Source of the DNA: Takakia lepidozioides
Taxonomy: Eukaryota; Streptophyta; Takakiopsida; Takakiales; Takakiaceae
Length of the DNA: 64,000 nt
Assembly: GCA_030704615.1 (NCBI GenBank)
Contig: CM060731.1
Span: 6,200,001-6,264,000 of the forward strand
Reading direction: 5' to 3'
Numbering within the stretch: position 1 is the first letter of the stretch; each line of letters starts with the position of its first letter. A program made the translations under genes and the position numbers. Under the pieces are notes generated by a model that saw nothing but the letters and a program-made list of their open reading frames with translations, made no database searches and was not told the DNA's origin. Below, piece after piece: positions 1 through 10,377 of the stretch.

Positions 1-317
1 CTTCCAGACTTTCAGCTTAGGATCGGTGAGCAGGTTGGTACGAACGGACCTCCGGCTCGGAGTCCATCAATATTGCAATATTATTATGATATATTAATAA
101 AAAATCATTTAATGAGAATATTGAGAAAAATAATAATTGATTCATAGCCGTTAAGATGGTTCAAGGTTCAAATTCCAAGCCTGCTAAGCCTAAAGAAGAT
201 GAGAAATCGACTCAACAGACCTCCATCAGTTAGGGTTAATAGTTAAGAGGCGGAGAGCAGCCGTCTTCGCAAGGTGAGCTCGTGTGTGTGGGAAGCTTTC
301 TTCCCTACACAGGATCG

Positions 318-2417
318 TCAAAACCGTCTCTTCTCGTAGCTTACTAAGCCGTGCACACCACCCTCTGCCTGTGCTGCTCCCGTCCGCACCTACACAAACA
401 CTCATTATATCTGCTTTAGACAAACGAGATTGCAGTCTTGTGCAGGGTCCCAGAATGAATCATAATGTATATTGGAACAAAAACTCGGTTGGTCCTCCTT
501 CTGGGATCAAATTGACGTATACAGCTTACAACAGTGGTGGGGAATGCTCACCTGAAGCCTTATCTCGGCGGGGTTGATATCTTCAATGGATTTGATGCCC
601 AGGTCTTGGAAGCCTTGCTTAACAGCATGCATGGTATATGGGATAAGTTTTAACACTGAGCCTTTTGCAAGCACAGCCCCTGACACACCTTGGGCGATCT
701 TAAGAGAAGACTTGTCTCCCAAGTAGCGTGCATCGCTGCCCTTCGCCATTGCTTCCAAGGACCCCATGCCTCTATACTTCTTCAGCCGCTGTCCACCCTG
801 AAGACGACCATAACCATGTCAATCTCCAAAGATAGACAACCTTCGTGCAAGTGCAATACATGTACGAAGAGAATGTACCTGGGTGAAGAAGTCGCCAGGG
901 GTCTCATCGGTGCCAGCAAGGAAGCTGCCCATCATGACGGTGGAGGCCCCTAAGGCCAGCGCCTTCACTATGTGCCCCGAGTTGGATATCCCACCGTCAG
1001 CTATGATTGGCACACTGGGCTCGGGCCCCGATTCCAACCTGGCTGCTGCTGCTGTCTTATACACAGCTGACGCCTGCAAGAAACACATCCACCAACTTCT
1101 TCAGGGGGATAAGATGCCAAAGCCAGATGCCCCTGAGAACAACCCAAAAAAGTTTTAAATGGTTTTCCTTGTCTGGTACGCCCTCCCGCCCCTCAGCTGC
1201 TCAACTACATCATCGTCCCCTCTTCGATCACAATATTTGTCACAGACACGATGGGTTTTACAAGTGCCACCGAGGCTCACCAACAGTATGAAACCCTAAA
1301 TTGAAGGTTTACTTGTGAGCTGGTGGGGGAAAAGAGGATATAGTACCTGGCCTCTTCCGACAGCGCAAACCTCCTGAGTTGTGCAAATTGAGCCAGATCC
1401 CATTCCAACACGTAGAGCATCAGCCCCAGCGGCAATTAAATTTCTGGCCTGGTACGTTGTCACCACATTACCACCAATCACCTCCAACTCTGGATGGGCC
1501 CTCTTCACGTAGGCAATCATGTCCCGTTGGTAGACAGAATCTCCTTGGGAACTATCAAGAATCACTACGTTCACACCTGCTTCGACAAGCAACTGTATGC
1601 GCGCCTTATCACCCTCTCTTGTACCTACAGCAGCACCCACGAGGATCTTTCCATCCGAACCAATAGAGGGCGGGCCTAACACAGGAGTATCTTTGTGCGC
1701 CTTTAAATCTGTTCTACAGAGCAGCGCTAAGAACTCTCCAGACTCAGAAACCAGTGGCAACAGGCTCTTCTTACTTTCAATCAAATTTTTTGAGGCCTCT
1801 TCTAGACTGGTGCCAGCAGAAGCTGTGATAAGATCTTTAGTCATCACGTCACGAGCTTCCGTTCTTCGATTCCGGACAAAATCCACATCTCGGCTTGTCA
1901 CAACACCTAAAAGCTTCGAGCCAACCTTCCCATCCTCTGTCACCACCACTGACGAGAATCCCTGCTTCTCTTTCAGTATATCAAGCTCCGAAATAGGGTC
2001 CGAAGGTCGGACGCAAACAGGATCTGCAACAAATCCCACTCTCTGCCGCTTGGCTTTTGTCACTAAAGCAGCCTGTTCAAGTTCAGAATTGTTGTAGTGA
2101 ATGAAACCGATTCCTCCAACAGCAGCCATGGCTGCAGCCATAGAAGCTTCCGTGACAGTATCCATTGGAGACGAAATGCATGGCGTCCTCAAAGTTATGT
2201 TTTTGGTGAGCCGAGTGCTAAGGTTTACTGCGTTTGTGGGGAAGTCAATATAACCAGGAAGGAAGATGAGATCGTCGTATGTGTAGGAAAAGCACTGCTC
2301 AAAGAGTTCAGATGCTACGAATCCGTCCCTGTCCTCCCTTCCACACCCACCCATCGTTTCCTTCTTCTCGAATCTAGGGGATGCACCTTCTTCCTCACAT
2401 TCCACCTCTCCCTGCAA
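318..2417 (-). CDS. IMPDH: Inosine-5'-monophosphate dehydrogenase, four exons
   Basis: Oxidises IMP to XMP with NAD+, the committed step of guanine nucleotide synthesis; cytosolic homotetramer in the known family. Four exons are read on the minus strand: 1347-2417, 879-1073, 552-797 and 318-389, all joined in phase 0 at GT-AG borders, giving about 527 residues (family about 500). Visible are the N-terminal barrel motif GGIGFIHYN, two CBS motifs (around residues 115-230), the catalytic loop GSICTTQ with the active Cys near residue 345, the phosphate-binding ADGGISNSG in exon 2, the flap [11 protein letters not shown] in exon 3 and the conserved C-terminal [11 protein letters not shown] in exon 4. 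The start is the first ATG of the open frame; a second in-frame Met about 22 codons later is an alternative. Looks intact. Confidence 0.95.
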
Positions 2418-3019
2418 CCCCGAATCCCAAATAGCGGGATTTGGGTATATGAGTACCAGCGTACCCTATTTTAGCCGCGACTGAAGGCCCCTTAGGCCCC
2501 GGCCGCACCAGCCTGCTATCGCCTGCTACGCGGGGCCTAACTACTGCTACATGAAAAATCGCGGCCGCACTGCACTGTTTAAAATATTTTAGCGATAACT
2601 ATTGTTATCTATCCTAAGACTTTCCATCCTAGTTTAGAGGGAATTTAGCACTACCCCCTAATGCTAAATCTAAACAGCACGTCGTTTTTGGGCAGCTGCC
2701 CGTGCCATTCTTCGCCATTCGCCATTCACATTCGCCATTTGCTTCTCCTTCGCTCTTCCCTTGTCTTCGCGTTCCTCTTGCTCACGTTCCTCGCAGACAT
2801 AGAAACAGCCCACGCTCATCAACTCTGTCGATTCTGCTGTTTCTTGTTGTGCTGTTTCTTGCTCTAGTTCCTCTTCGCGTTCCTCTCCTGCATAGTCTCG
2901 ATTGAATCAGTCCTTGTGTGTGTGATTTCCTCTGATTTTGATTCACGAATCTGATGGAAATTGGGGAATCCGTTAGTGGAAAAAATGTGGTGGACGAATG
3001 CATCATGTCCACCACCACC
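2418..3019. other. Intergenic, no gene seen
   Basis: Upstream of the IMP dehydrogenase gene. GC-rich near 2470-2560, then AT-rich. A CT-rich stretch at 2700-2890 precedes the trihelix-like gene and may be its leader. The motif GGGAATTTAGCAC at about 2640 resembles, in inverted form, GTGCTATTCCC at about 5452, which could be weak element ends around the trihelix gene; no matching target duplication was found. Confidence 0.4.
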
Positions 3020-3039
3020 ACGACATCGGAGAGAGTGCA

Positions 3040-5077
3040 GCTGATGCGGTGGATTTGCATGGGGAAGTACCTGCGATGTTGGGAGGCGAACTGGAAAGAG
3101 ACCACGACAGACGAATTGGTCTGAAAGGGAAATGCACTGGCTTGCAGTTGCGAAGAAAGAGGAATGGGAAGCATGGAAGGAATCTACTGCCCGGGGGAAT
3201 ATGGTTGTGGACAGGGTGAAGTGGGAAAAGGTGGTTCGGTTCATGGAGAGCCACGGGGTGAGGGACCGTGATGTGGTCAGCTGCACCAACAAATGGAATA
3301 TGATAACAAAATTGTACAGAGATATCCGAGGACATCAGCTCCACGCGACAGGCAATCAGGATTACTGGGGCATGGATGGCAAGGAGCGAGTAGCTCTAGG
3401 CCTTCCAAAGGCATTCAGCAAGGACCTTTACAGCGACATGGACTTTTTGGCGGAGCGAGCATGCAATGCTCCGCGAGCCACTTCAAGCAGCATGCACATG
3501 CAGTTAAACTTTTGCAGATAATCCTCTTTTATATGGTTACACTCATGCTAAACAGTCAGGAATTTTGAAGTATGCAAACCCCGGCTGCTTGCAATGAGGT
3601 AGAATTCTGAGTTGGTTTTTAGTTTGCAAGTTGAGGTCAAAATTTGTCTGAACTACAACCAAGCAGCAGCCTCAACTGCCAGAAACAGCATTGGCAAGCA
3701 GATTGTGATGGAGTCTAGGTTCAGCCACAATGTCAAGAATGTTATCAACATAGCCTTTGCCCATGACAACAGCTTGTGCATCCATATATAGTTTGAAACT
3801 TGGTGAACAGAGGTGCAGGGACAATGTCTTTGATCCTCCTGAAGATGGTCACTCTCTGGAGAATATCGTGGACAATGTATCAGAAAATGGATACTGTCTT
3901 CAGGCTGGCAGCACACAGAGAGCAATGAAATGAAATGGTATTTTAAAGAGTACCATTTCTGCCCGCAGAGAGACACAGAGGAGATAGACAAAGAGAGGCA
4001 AGTGATTTTTCCCGGTCGTAGATGATGTGGAAGTTTTGCCGCTATAAGTTCCCGATGATGGACATACTGGAATCTGGGGAGCCAAGAATTGCAAGCTGGC
4101 AGAGGACCTCCTCATCAGGGTCAGGTTGAATAAAAACATTCTTCCTGGGGAGTTGCCAAATTGTGCCATTTTACAAACACAATACTGAATGTGGGCAAAG
4201 AGGGGTCGGGGTTTTGTGAAATGTCGTAACATAAGTCCAGGGGTTGCATGGGATCAGCTAGATGGGTAGAGACACTTTGGACTCAAATGCAGCCCGCACT
4301 GGAAGGTAAGCTGACTCAGTCAAATATATGAGAGTTGTACCATAATCAACAATGGTGCCACCACCCCTTCACTGTTGATGTTCCTTGTGCTTTCTGGAAT
4401 AGTGAGGTTTTCTCCCCCAACAAGCTGCGAGATATTAGTTATCATAGTTCAAGGGTTTTCATAAGGGAAAAGTTTCATGTAGTATCTTTTCTACTTCCAT
4501 ACATTCATGTTCTCTTTTCTTTCTATTCATTCTGGAGGGGTTTGTGCAGATTGCCTGCATGGAGGTTGAGCCACCGGTCGTGCAAGTTGAGACACCTGCA
4601 TTGCAGGTTGAGCTTGACGATCCGTCCTTGGAACAACCTACAGCGGGCACTGAAGGATCGGATGCAAATATCGAAGAACCTGCAGTCCCACCTCGTGGGT
4701 GGCCTCCAATGCCCCGTTACACGAGCACATCAATAGCCCCATTTCCAAACTCCACTGGCAAGAAAAAAAAGTCAACTGCTAACACAGAGCTGCTCAATGC
4801 GTTTAAAGGTGCAAATGAGGGTGTAGCAAAAAACATGGAGGAGAGCAGGAAAGAGAAGACAGACAGGTTTGAAAAGACTTTGGAGATGCAAAAAAATATG
4901 TTCCAGTTTGAGGTTAAAAAGGCTCAGATAGCTGTCAATGCGGAACAAGAGGTATCAGTGGATCGGCGGGTAGCATCCGAGGATAGGCGAGCAATGGTCA
5001 GCCACTTTGGGAAACTTGTGGAGCATTTTGGGAATTTGGTGGAGAAACAGGGTGCTGCTGGCAACAAAGAGACTTGA
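3040..5077 (+). CDS. Trihelix/Myb-SANT-like DNA-binding protein, two exons recognisable
   Basis: Probable DNA-binding protein, either a host trihelix-type factor or the Myb-like accessory protein that accompanies PIF/Harbinger transposons; I cannot decide which. The first coding block (about 3075-3490) reads KRPRQTNWSEREM, then KWEKVVRFME, CTNKWNMITKLYRDI and YWGMDGKERVALGLP, the order of helices in trihelix domains. A second block begins at an acceptor at 4547-4549 and runs to the stop at 5077; it has a proline/acidic stretch, a KKKK patch and a long charged coiled-coil region (about 4800-5060). The intron of about 1 kb holds a LINE relic. The upstream exon and start codon are not certain because the frame is closed just before 3050. 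No transposase lies beside it. Confidence 0.55.
3787..3912 (-). mobile_element. Relic of a LINE C-terminal zinc-knuckle region
   Basis: The minus strand reads CQPEDSIHFLIHCP, nearly the same as CGQSEDSIHFLIHCP in the long LINE of this window (about 42745-42790), followed by a degraded match to the residues downstream. It is an old, short, inverted fragment of the same LINE family lying in the intron of the trihelix-like gene. Confidence 0.7.
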
Positions 5078-6158
5078 TCAGCCAAAACCATGGCCAGCAA
5101 TGGCCGCAGCAGGTACATGAATGTGCTCTGAGTGTGCTTGATTTTATGTCCCGCAGCTCAGGATATGCTAATTCTGTTTGCAGTTTACACAGAGTAGCTA
5201 TTGTTGTGCAGCTTCTGTTGGCTGTTGGAGGGACCCGAGAGCTGTTGACGAAGGGGGCGGCCAGCCAATACATGAGGCTGCAAATTCAGAAGTAGACATA
5301 GGACTGAAGAAAGCTAATGACACTGAAGTCACGGTTACTGAACGCACAAAGAGTATAGTTAAGCCCCCAATTGTCAGAGCTTGTACAGATAATTCCAGTT
5401 TGGACATAACATTTCATTTTTTCCCTCTATGTTGTGGACCCAAAAAGGGGGGGTGCTATTCCCTAAGCCCGGAGGCGTGAGTCTGTGAGCCTAGGAAACC
5501 ATGAGCCCAGCACAAGCTCACGCCACGTCAGCATGCATACAAGGCCTATTTCCGCGGGTGTCACCTATTACCGCGGGTTGATCAGCCCTTTCCAGGGAAT
5601 GCAGACTGGATGTATTACATCCATTGTATCCATCCTTTCTATCCATTGCATCCATTTAGACGTTATCAACATACGAAGCCCCTGCATTGGAATGTAGCTA
5701 CGTCGTGAGCAAGTGCACACTCACATCATCCAAAGCGGATCCCTGCGAAATGTTTTCTTACTCACCACCCTTGCGAACATGCCAGGTATGTGCAGGAGCA
5801 TCATGGATGCTGACCAGAAGAATGCCTGAACAATCTTTGATCACGTGGACTTTAACCTGATGGATTTACCAAGCATTCTTGTAGCAGGAATGGTTTGGAG
5901 ACCAACGAGCAAATGATGCGAGAATGCTCAACCCAAACCAAAGACGTTTGCTTGTTTTTGCAATGCACACAAGCCTGTGAGCTCTGCAAAACACTAAATA
6001 GATTGAAGGAACAATCCGGGTAGTCCATGCAACCCCTATCTCCAACGATAGTTTCTTCCCATGAATTTGCATCCCACGCACACATTGCAAACAAGACAAC
6101 AACGACACACAACCATCCCATTTCAAAATTGGCCCCGAAAGAAAAAGAAAACTTCATA
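5078..6158. other. Intergenic, no gene seen
   Basis: Non-coding stretch after the trihelix-like gene. It contains short TCCATTGTATCCATCC-type direct repeats at about 5615-5660 and GCTCACGC-type words near 5515 that recur at 14.2 and 32.3 kb. No gene is supported. Confidence 0.4.
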
Positions 6159-6300
6159 TCAAGTGTCACAGTCATCAGAATCAATATCGACCTCCTGTGC
6201 TATATCATCCACAAAGATTCCGGCCCCAACACAACGTCTTCTACCACGGCCGTCGATGGTTGGACTGCGAGTGCCATGAACGGACATGCTTGCTGCGAGT
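6159..6300 (-). pseudogene. Possible acidic C-terminal end of an unidentified element protein
   Basis: The minus strand holds a short frame with an arginine-rich patch (GRGRRRC) followed by an acidic tail (EVDIDSDDCD) and a stop at 6159-6161. It abuts the leftmost hairpin repeats. Acidic tails of this kind are common at the end of plant transposase-derived proteins, but no upstream domain is present and the call is a guess. Confidence 0.2.
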
Positions 6301-6311
6301 GCCTCCCACCA

Positions 6312-6560
6312 TTCCAAATGCCCCTATTTGGAAGCTCAAGCAGCGTGCGGCAACGCACACTGTCTGTGCCCCACTCTCTGCCTGTTTTTTGATTTGAAAA
6401 TCGGCCACTCAGGGCCAGTGTGCCATGTTCAAATCACCCATTATTGGAAGCTCAAACAGTGTGCGGCATTGCACACTGTTTTTGGCCCGCTCTCTGCTTG
6501 TTTTCTGATGTAAAATTGGGCCACACAGGGCCTGTCTGCCATGCTCAAAACACCATCGTT
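6312..6560 (+). repeat. Two hairpin-satellite units, orientation A (inverted relative to the main array)
   Basis: Two units of the hairpin family, with hairpins near 6330-6367 and 6446-6482, each followed by the TTTTTTGATTTGAAAATCGG-like spacer. The arms are more diverged than in the main array. Their orientation is the reverse complement of the 7676-9545 array, so they and the array flank the DGNHR pseudogene as inverted repeats. Confidence 0.85.
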
Positions 6561-6599
6561 TCTTGCCTCTTTCTTATATCAATTTGAATGAACAACCCT

Positions 6600-7675
6600 G
6601 CAGGAGAAGATGCAAAGGGTGGCGGATGAGAACCCTTCGGGGTAGGGGATGGAGATCATTGCAGATGTGGACGATGAGTTCTATGAAAGCAAAGCCGCTG
6701 AGATGCTGGGAGGTCAGAAGGTAAACTCTCAGCTTGTGGTGCAAAGTATGTTTGCCCCGGGTGGGATGTTGAAGATTCCCATGTGTAGGTTGATTTCTAT
6801 GCCCGTCGTTCGTCCACCCCTCATCAAGGACATCCAGAAGCTGGAGGCCGAGTTTGTTCATGGGTATTTGGATGGATCCGCAGTCTTTTACGTTTCTACT
6901 AAGGATTCTAGAGGCAATGAGCTCCTTGTGGATGAGTCAATCGTGGACTCTTGGGATCCCATTTGGAGACATGTGAACGAATCCTTCGAACTTCTTCTCT
7001 CCAGGAAACCTTCGACCCAGGCATTCTCAGGGAAGATGTTTCACGTATGGGATGGCAACCATCGGTTGCTTGCATGGATGGCTGTCATTGCGAGGCTGCA
7101 CTCACAGGAGGAAGAGTGACATTACTGTGTTCGATCGATGGTGCTGGATTGTGACGGGAACATGATGGGTCTTCTGACGGCAATGAATGATGTGAACAGG
7201 TTGGTCTCTCATTCTACATGTTCGAGTTGTGGTTCCGTGGTTCTTTGGTTCTAGTCCTCTGTTGACGGTTCTTGAATTTCATTCTGACTTACACACATCA
7301 TTCTGCAGAGGGACGAAGAAATCGCATGTCAAAACGACTCTGGTTCACACACTGTACATGATACAAAGGATCGGGCAGATGCCCTTGACCAACTTCAAGA
7401 CCATCCTTTCAGCAGAGACGTACAAGAAGTGCGAAAGCTCCAAGACATCAGAAACATGGTACTCGTTGACCCGTGAGGCTTTCATGGAGTATATGTACGC
7501 GGTGAGATACATCTTCCATCATCTGGCCTTTCGATATTCCTACTTCCAGATGTTTGTTTTTGTGTGTTTCCCTTGCCCTTGGGTTGATGCAACTCTCGTG
7601 CATTTCCTTGCAACAAGACATTGCAGATGCAGGACAGCGTGGCAAACTGGAATACTACAGAACTTGGCATACTGA
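6600..7675 (+). pseudogene. Broken gene of a DGNHR-motif (ParB-like?) protein family
   Basis: Three coding blocks are joined by plausible introns: about 6601-7198 (acceptor CTGCAG before 6606), 7310-7500 (ends YMYA then GTGAGA) and 7627-7675. The most distinctive motif is FHVWDGNHRLLAWM near 7035-7080, which resembles the DGNHR signature of ParB/sulfiredoxin-like folds; I recall similar unnamed proteins from mosses and lycophytes, but this is memory, not a search. The frame is cut by a TAG at about 6639 and a TGA after the Glu run at about 7118, while coding resemblance continues beyond both, so it is a pseudogene unless the sequence is wrong. The third block runs straight into the hairpin array. 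Function unknown. Confidence 0.55.
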
Positions 7676-9545
7676 GTGGCCGATTTTCAAATAAAAAAAC
7701 AGGCAGTGAGGTGGGCACAAACAGTGTGCGTTGCCGCACATTGTTTGTGCTTCCAACTATGGGTGTTTTGAGCATGCATACTGGCCCTGTGTGGCCCAAT
7801 TTCACATCAAAAAACAAGCAGAGAGGGGCCCAAAACAGTGTGCGTTGCCACACACTGTTTGAGCTTCCAATAAGGGGTGTTTACAACCTGTCAGAGTGCG
7901 CCCTATGTGGCCGAATTTCACATAAAAAACAAGCACAAAGGGGGGCTCAAACAGTGTGCGTTGCCGCACACTGTTTGAGCTTCCAATTAATGGTGGATTC
8001 AACCTGCCAAAGTGCCCCTATGTCGCCAAATTTCACATCAAAAAACAAGTAGAAAGGGGGCCCAAAATAGTGTGCGTTGCCACACACTGTTTGAGCTTCC
8101 AATAAGGGTGGATTCAACCTGCCAGAGTGGCCTTATGTGGCCATTTTGCACATCAAAAAACAAGCACAAAAGGGGGCTCAAACAGTGTGCGTTGCCGCAC
8201 ACTGTTTGAGCTTCCAAATAGGGGTGGAATGAACTTGACAGAGAGGCCCCTTTGTGGCCGATTTCGACATGAAAAAAACAATGAGAAGGGGGGCTCAAAC
8301 AGTGTGCGTTGACGCACACTGTTTGAGCTTCAAAATAGGGGTGGATTGAACCAGACAGAGAGGCCCTGAGTGCATGATTTTCACATGCACCAAAAAACAA
8401 GGCAAAAGGGGGCTCAAACAGTGTGCGTTGACGCACACTGTTTGAGCTGCCAGATAAGTGTGGATTGAACATGACAGAGAGGCCCTTTGTGGCCGATTTC
8501 AACATGATAAAAACAATGAGAAGGGGGGCTCAAATAGTGTGCGTTGACACACACTGTTTGAACTTCCAAATAGGGGTGGATTGAACCAGACAAAGATTCC
8601 CTGTGTGGCCGATTTAACATGAAAAAAACAATGAGAAGGGGGGCTCAAACAGTGTGCATTGACGCACACTGTTTGAGCTTCGAAATAGGGGTGGATTGAA
8701 CTAGACAGAGAGGCCCATGTGTGCACGATTTTCATACCAAAAAACAAGGCAAAAGGGGGGCTCAAACAGTGTACGTTGACGCACACTGTTTGAGCTGACA
8801 GGTAAGTGTGGATTGAACCTGACAGAGATGCCCTTTGTGGCCGATTTTAACATGAAAAAATAATGTCAAGTGGGGGCTTAAACAGTGTGTGTTGCCGCAC
8901 ACTGTTTGAGCTTCCAAATAGGGGTGGAATGAACCTTACAGAGATGCCTCTTTGTGCACGATTTTCACATGAAAGAAACAATGACAAGGGGGGCTCAAAC
9001 AGTGTGTGTTGACGCACATTGTGTGAGCTGCCAGCTAAGTGTGGATTGAACCTGACAGAGATTCCTTGTGTGGCCGATTTTAACATGAAAAAAACAATGA
9101 GAAGGGGGGTCAAACAGTGTGCGTTGACGCACACTATTTGAGCTTAGAAATAGGGGTGGATTGAACCAGACAGAGAGGCCCCTGTGTGCACGATTTTCAC
9201 ACCAAAGAACAAGGCAAAAGGGGGGCTCAAACAGTGTGCGTTGACGCACACTGTTTGAGCTGCCAAGTAAGTGTGGATTGATCCTGACAGAGATGCCGTT
9301 TGTGGCCAATTTTAACATGAAAAAATAATGTCAAATGGGGGCTCAAACAGTGTGCGTTGCCGCACACTGTTTGAGCTTCCAAAGAAGGGTGGATTGAACT
9401 TGACAGAGAGGCCCCTTTGTGGCCGATTTCGACATGAAAAAAACAATGAGAAGGGAGCACACAGTGTGCGTTGACGCACATTATTTGAGGTTCAAAATAA
9501 GGGTGGATTGAACCAGACAGAGAGGCCCTTGTGTTCTCGAGAGGG
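7676..9545 (-). repeat. Tandem hairpin satellite, 16 units of about 116 bp
   Basis: Sixteen head-to-tail units. Each has a hairpin whose best form is a 15-base arm CTCAAACAGTGTGCG, a 4-base loop (TTGC or TTGA) and the perfect complementary arm. Hairpins begin near 7716, 7829, 7946, 8061, 8176, 8293, 8413, 8529, 8644, 8760, 8877, 8993, 9109, 9226, 9342 and 9456, a spacing of about 116 bp. Between hairpins each unit has a conserved spacer including GGATTGAACC, GACAGAGAGGCCC, GTGGCCGATTT and an A-rich run. Open frames through the array on both strands arise from the repeat and are not genes. Strand is given relative to orientation A at 10.8 kb. Confidence 0.95.
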
Positions 9546-10377
9546 GATCCACCACCAACGAACTGAGGTGAATAAGGGTAGGTCATGCCCAATGACTACA
9601 GACGATGTATGCAACGGATTTTGGGATTTTCAATCTTCTGTAATAATGACATGCACGGAGATAGTCTGCACCAAACTCCTCAGTCAGCCACACTGAGAGA
9701 CATCAACCAGAAAAACTGTTTTCAAAGATAAGAAGCCACAAGAAGCCGTACTGTATTTGGATGAAAAGCAAACCCTGAATATGACATGAAACCATCCATT
9801 ATGGAAAGACGGCAACGACCCTGGAGACCAGTAAACATGAAACCTCGAATCTAATGAGGTTGTGCTCCGCCAGAAGAGCACAGCACAAACACTGACACTC
9901 CGGGGGACACCTCGCACGAATGTGTGCAACACATTACCATTGCCGACACAAACCTTTATACCGAATCACCGCATTGCGACAGTGACGGCGCAATGCAAAC
10001 TGCATGGTAGGCAGTACAACATACGTGGATGCATATGTGAAGCATCACAGTTATTGCGAATCTGCAACTACTGCTCGAAATTGGACTAGTAATAGAGTTT
10101 TACGACACTTCCGAATTTGAAAGAATGCAAGAAGGCTGCCATGTATTGGCAGCCGGCGAAGTACATCTGACATATATCACAAGTACATGCAACAGCATAG
10201 GAAGTGCCACCACTTTTTTTCTTGGATAATACAAAGACGCAGAAATGGATGAATTCCGTTCGCACACAATGATGACACCCGCATCCAAATACGGTTAACA
10301 ATGTCCAAGTTTTATTTTGGATACATGCCAAAGCAACCCTTGTAGCAAACGTCAAACTGGAGAGCTCTAGAGGCAGC
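9546..10377. other. Unassigned stretch between hairpin array and MULE-like gene
   Basis: No recognisable domain. It is bounded on the left by the orientation-B array and on the right by the first coding block of the MULE-like gene. Reading frames are short and overlap on both strands. It may be intron or leader of the transposase gene, or captured sequence. Confidence 0.35.

Noticed and set aside
1597-2097. 166-codon plus-strand frame
   Set aside because: Exact antisense shadow of IMP dehydrogenase exon 1.
2640-5466. Harbinger-type element bounded by GGGAAT...AGCAC ends around the trihelix gene
   Set aside because: The ends match only with gaps, flanking trinucleotides differ (TTA versus TAA), and there is no transposase inside.
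7676-9545. Regularly spaced palindromic repeats resembling a CRISPR array
   Set aside because: The spacers are copies of one another and not unique, the period is too long, and the host is a plant nuclear genome.
7621-9592. Many open frames of 60-155 codons on both strands, rich in NSVRQRTL- and CVNAHCL-like motifs
   Set aside because: They are translations of the hairpin satellite. The same peptides recur with the 116-bp period on both strands.
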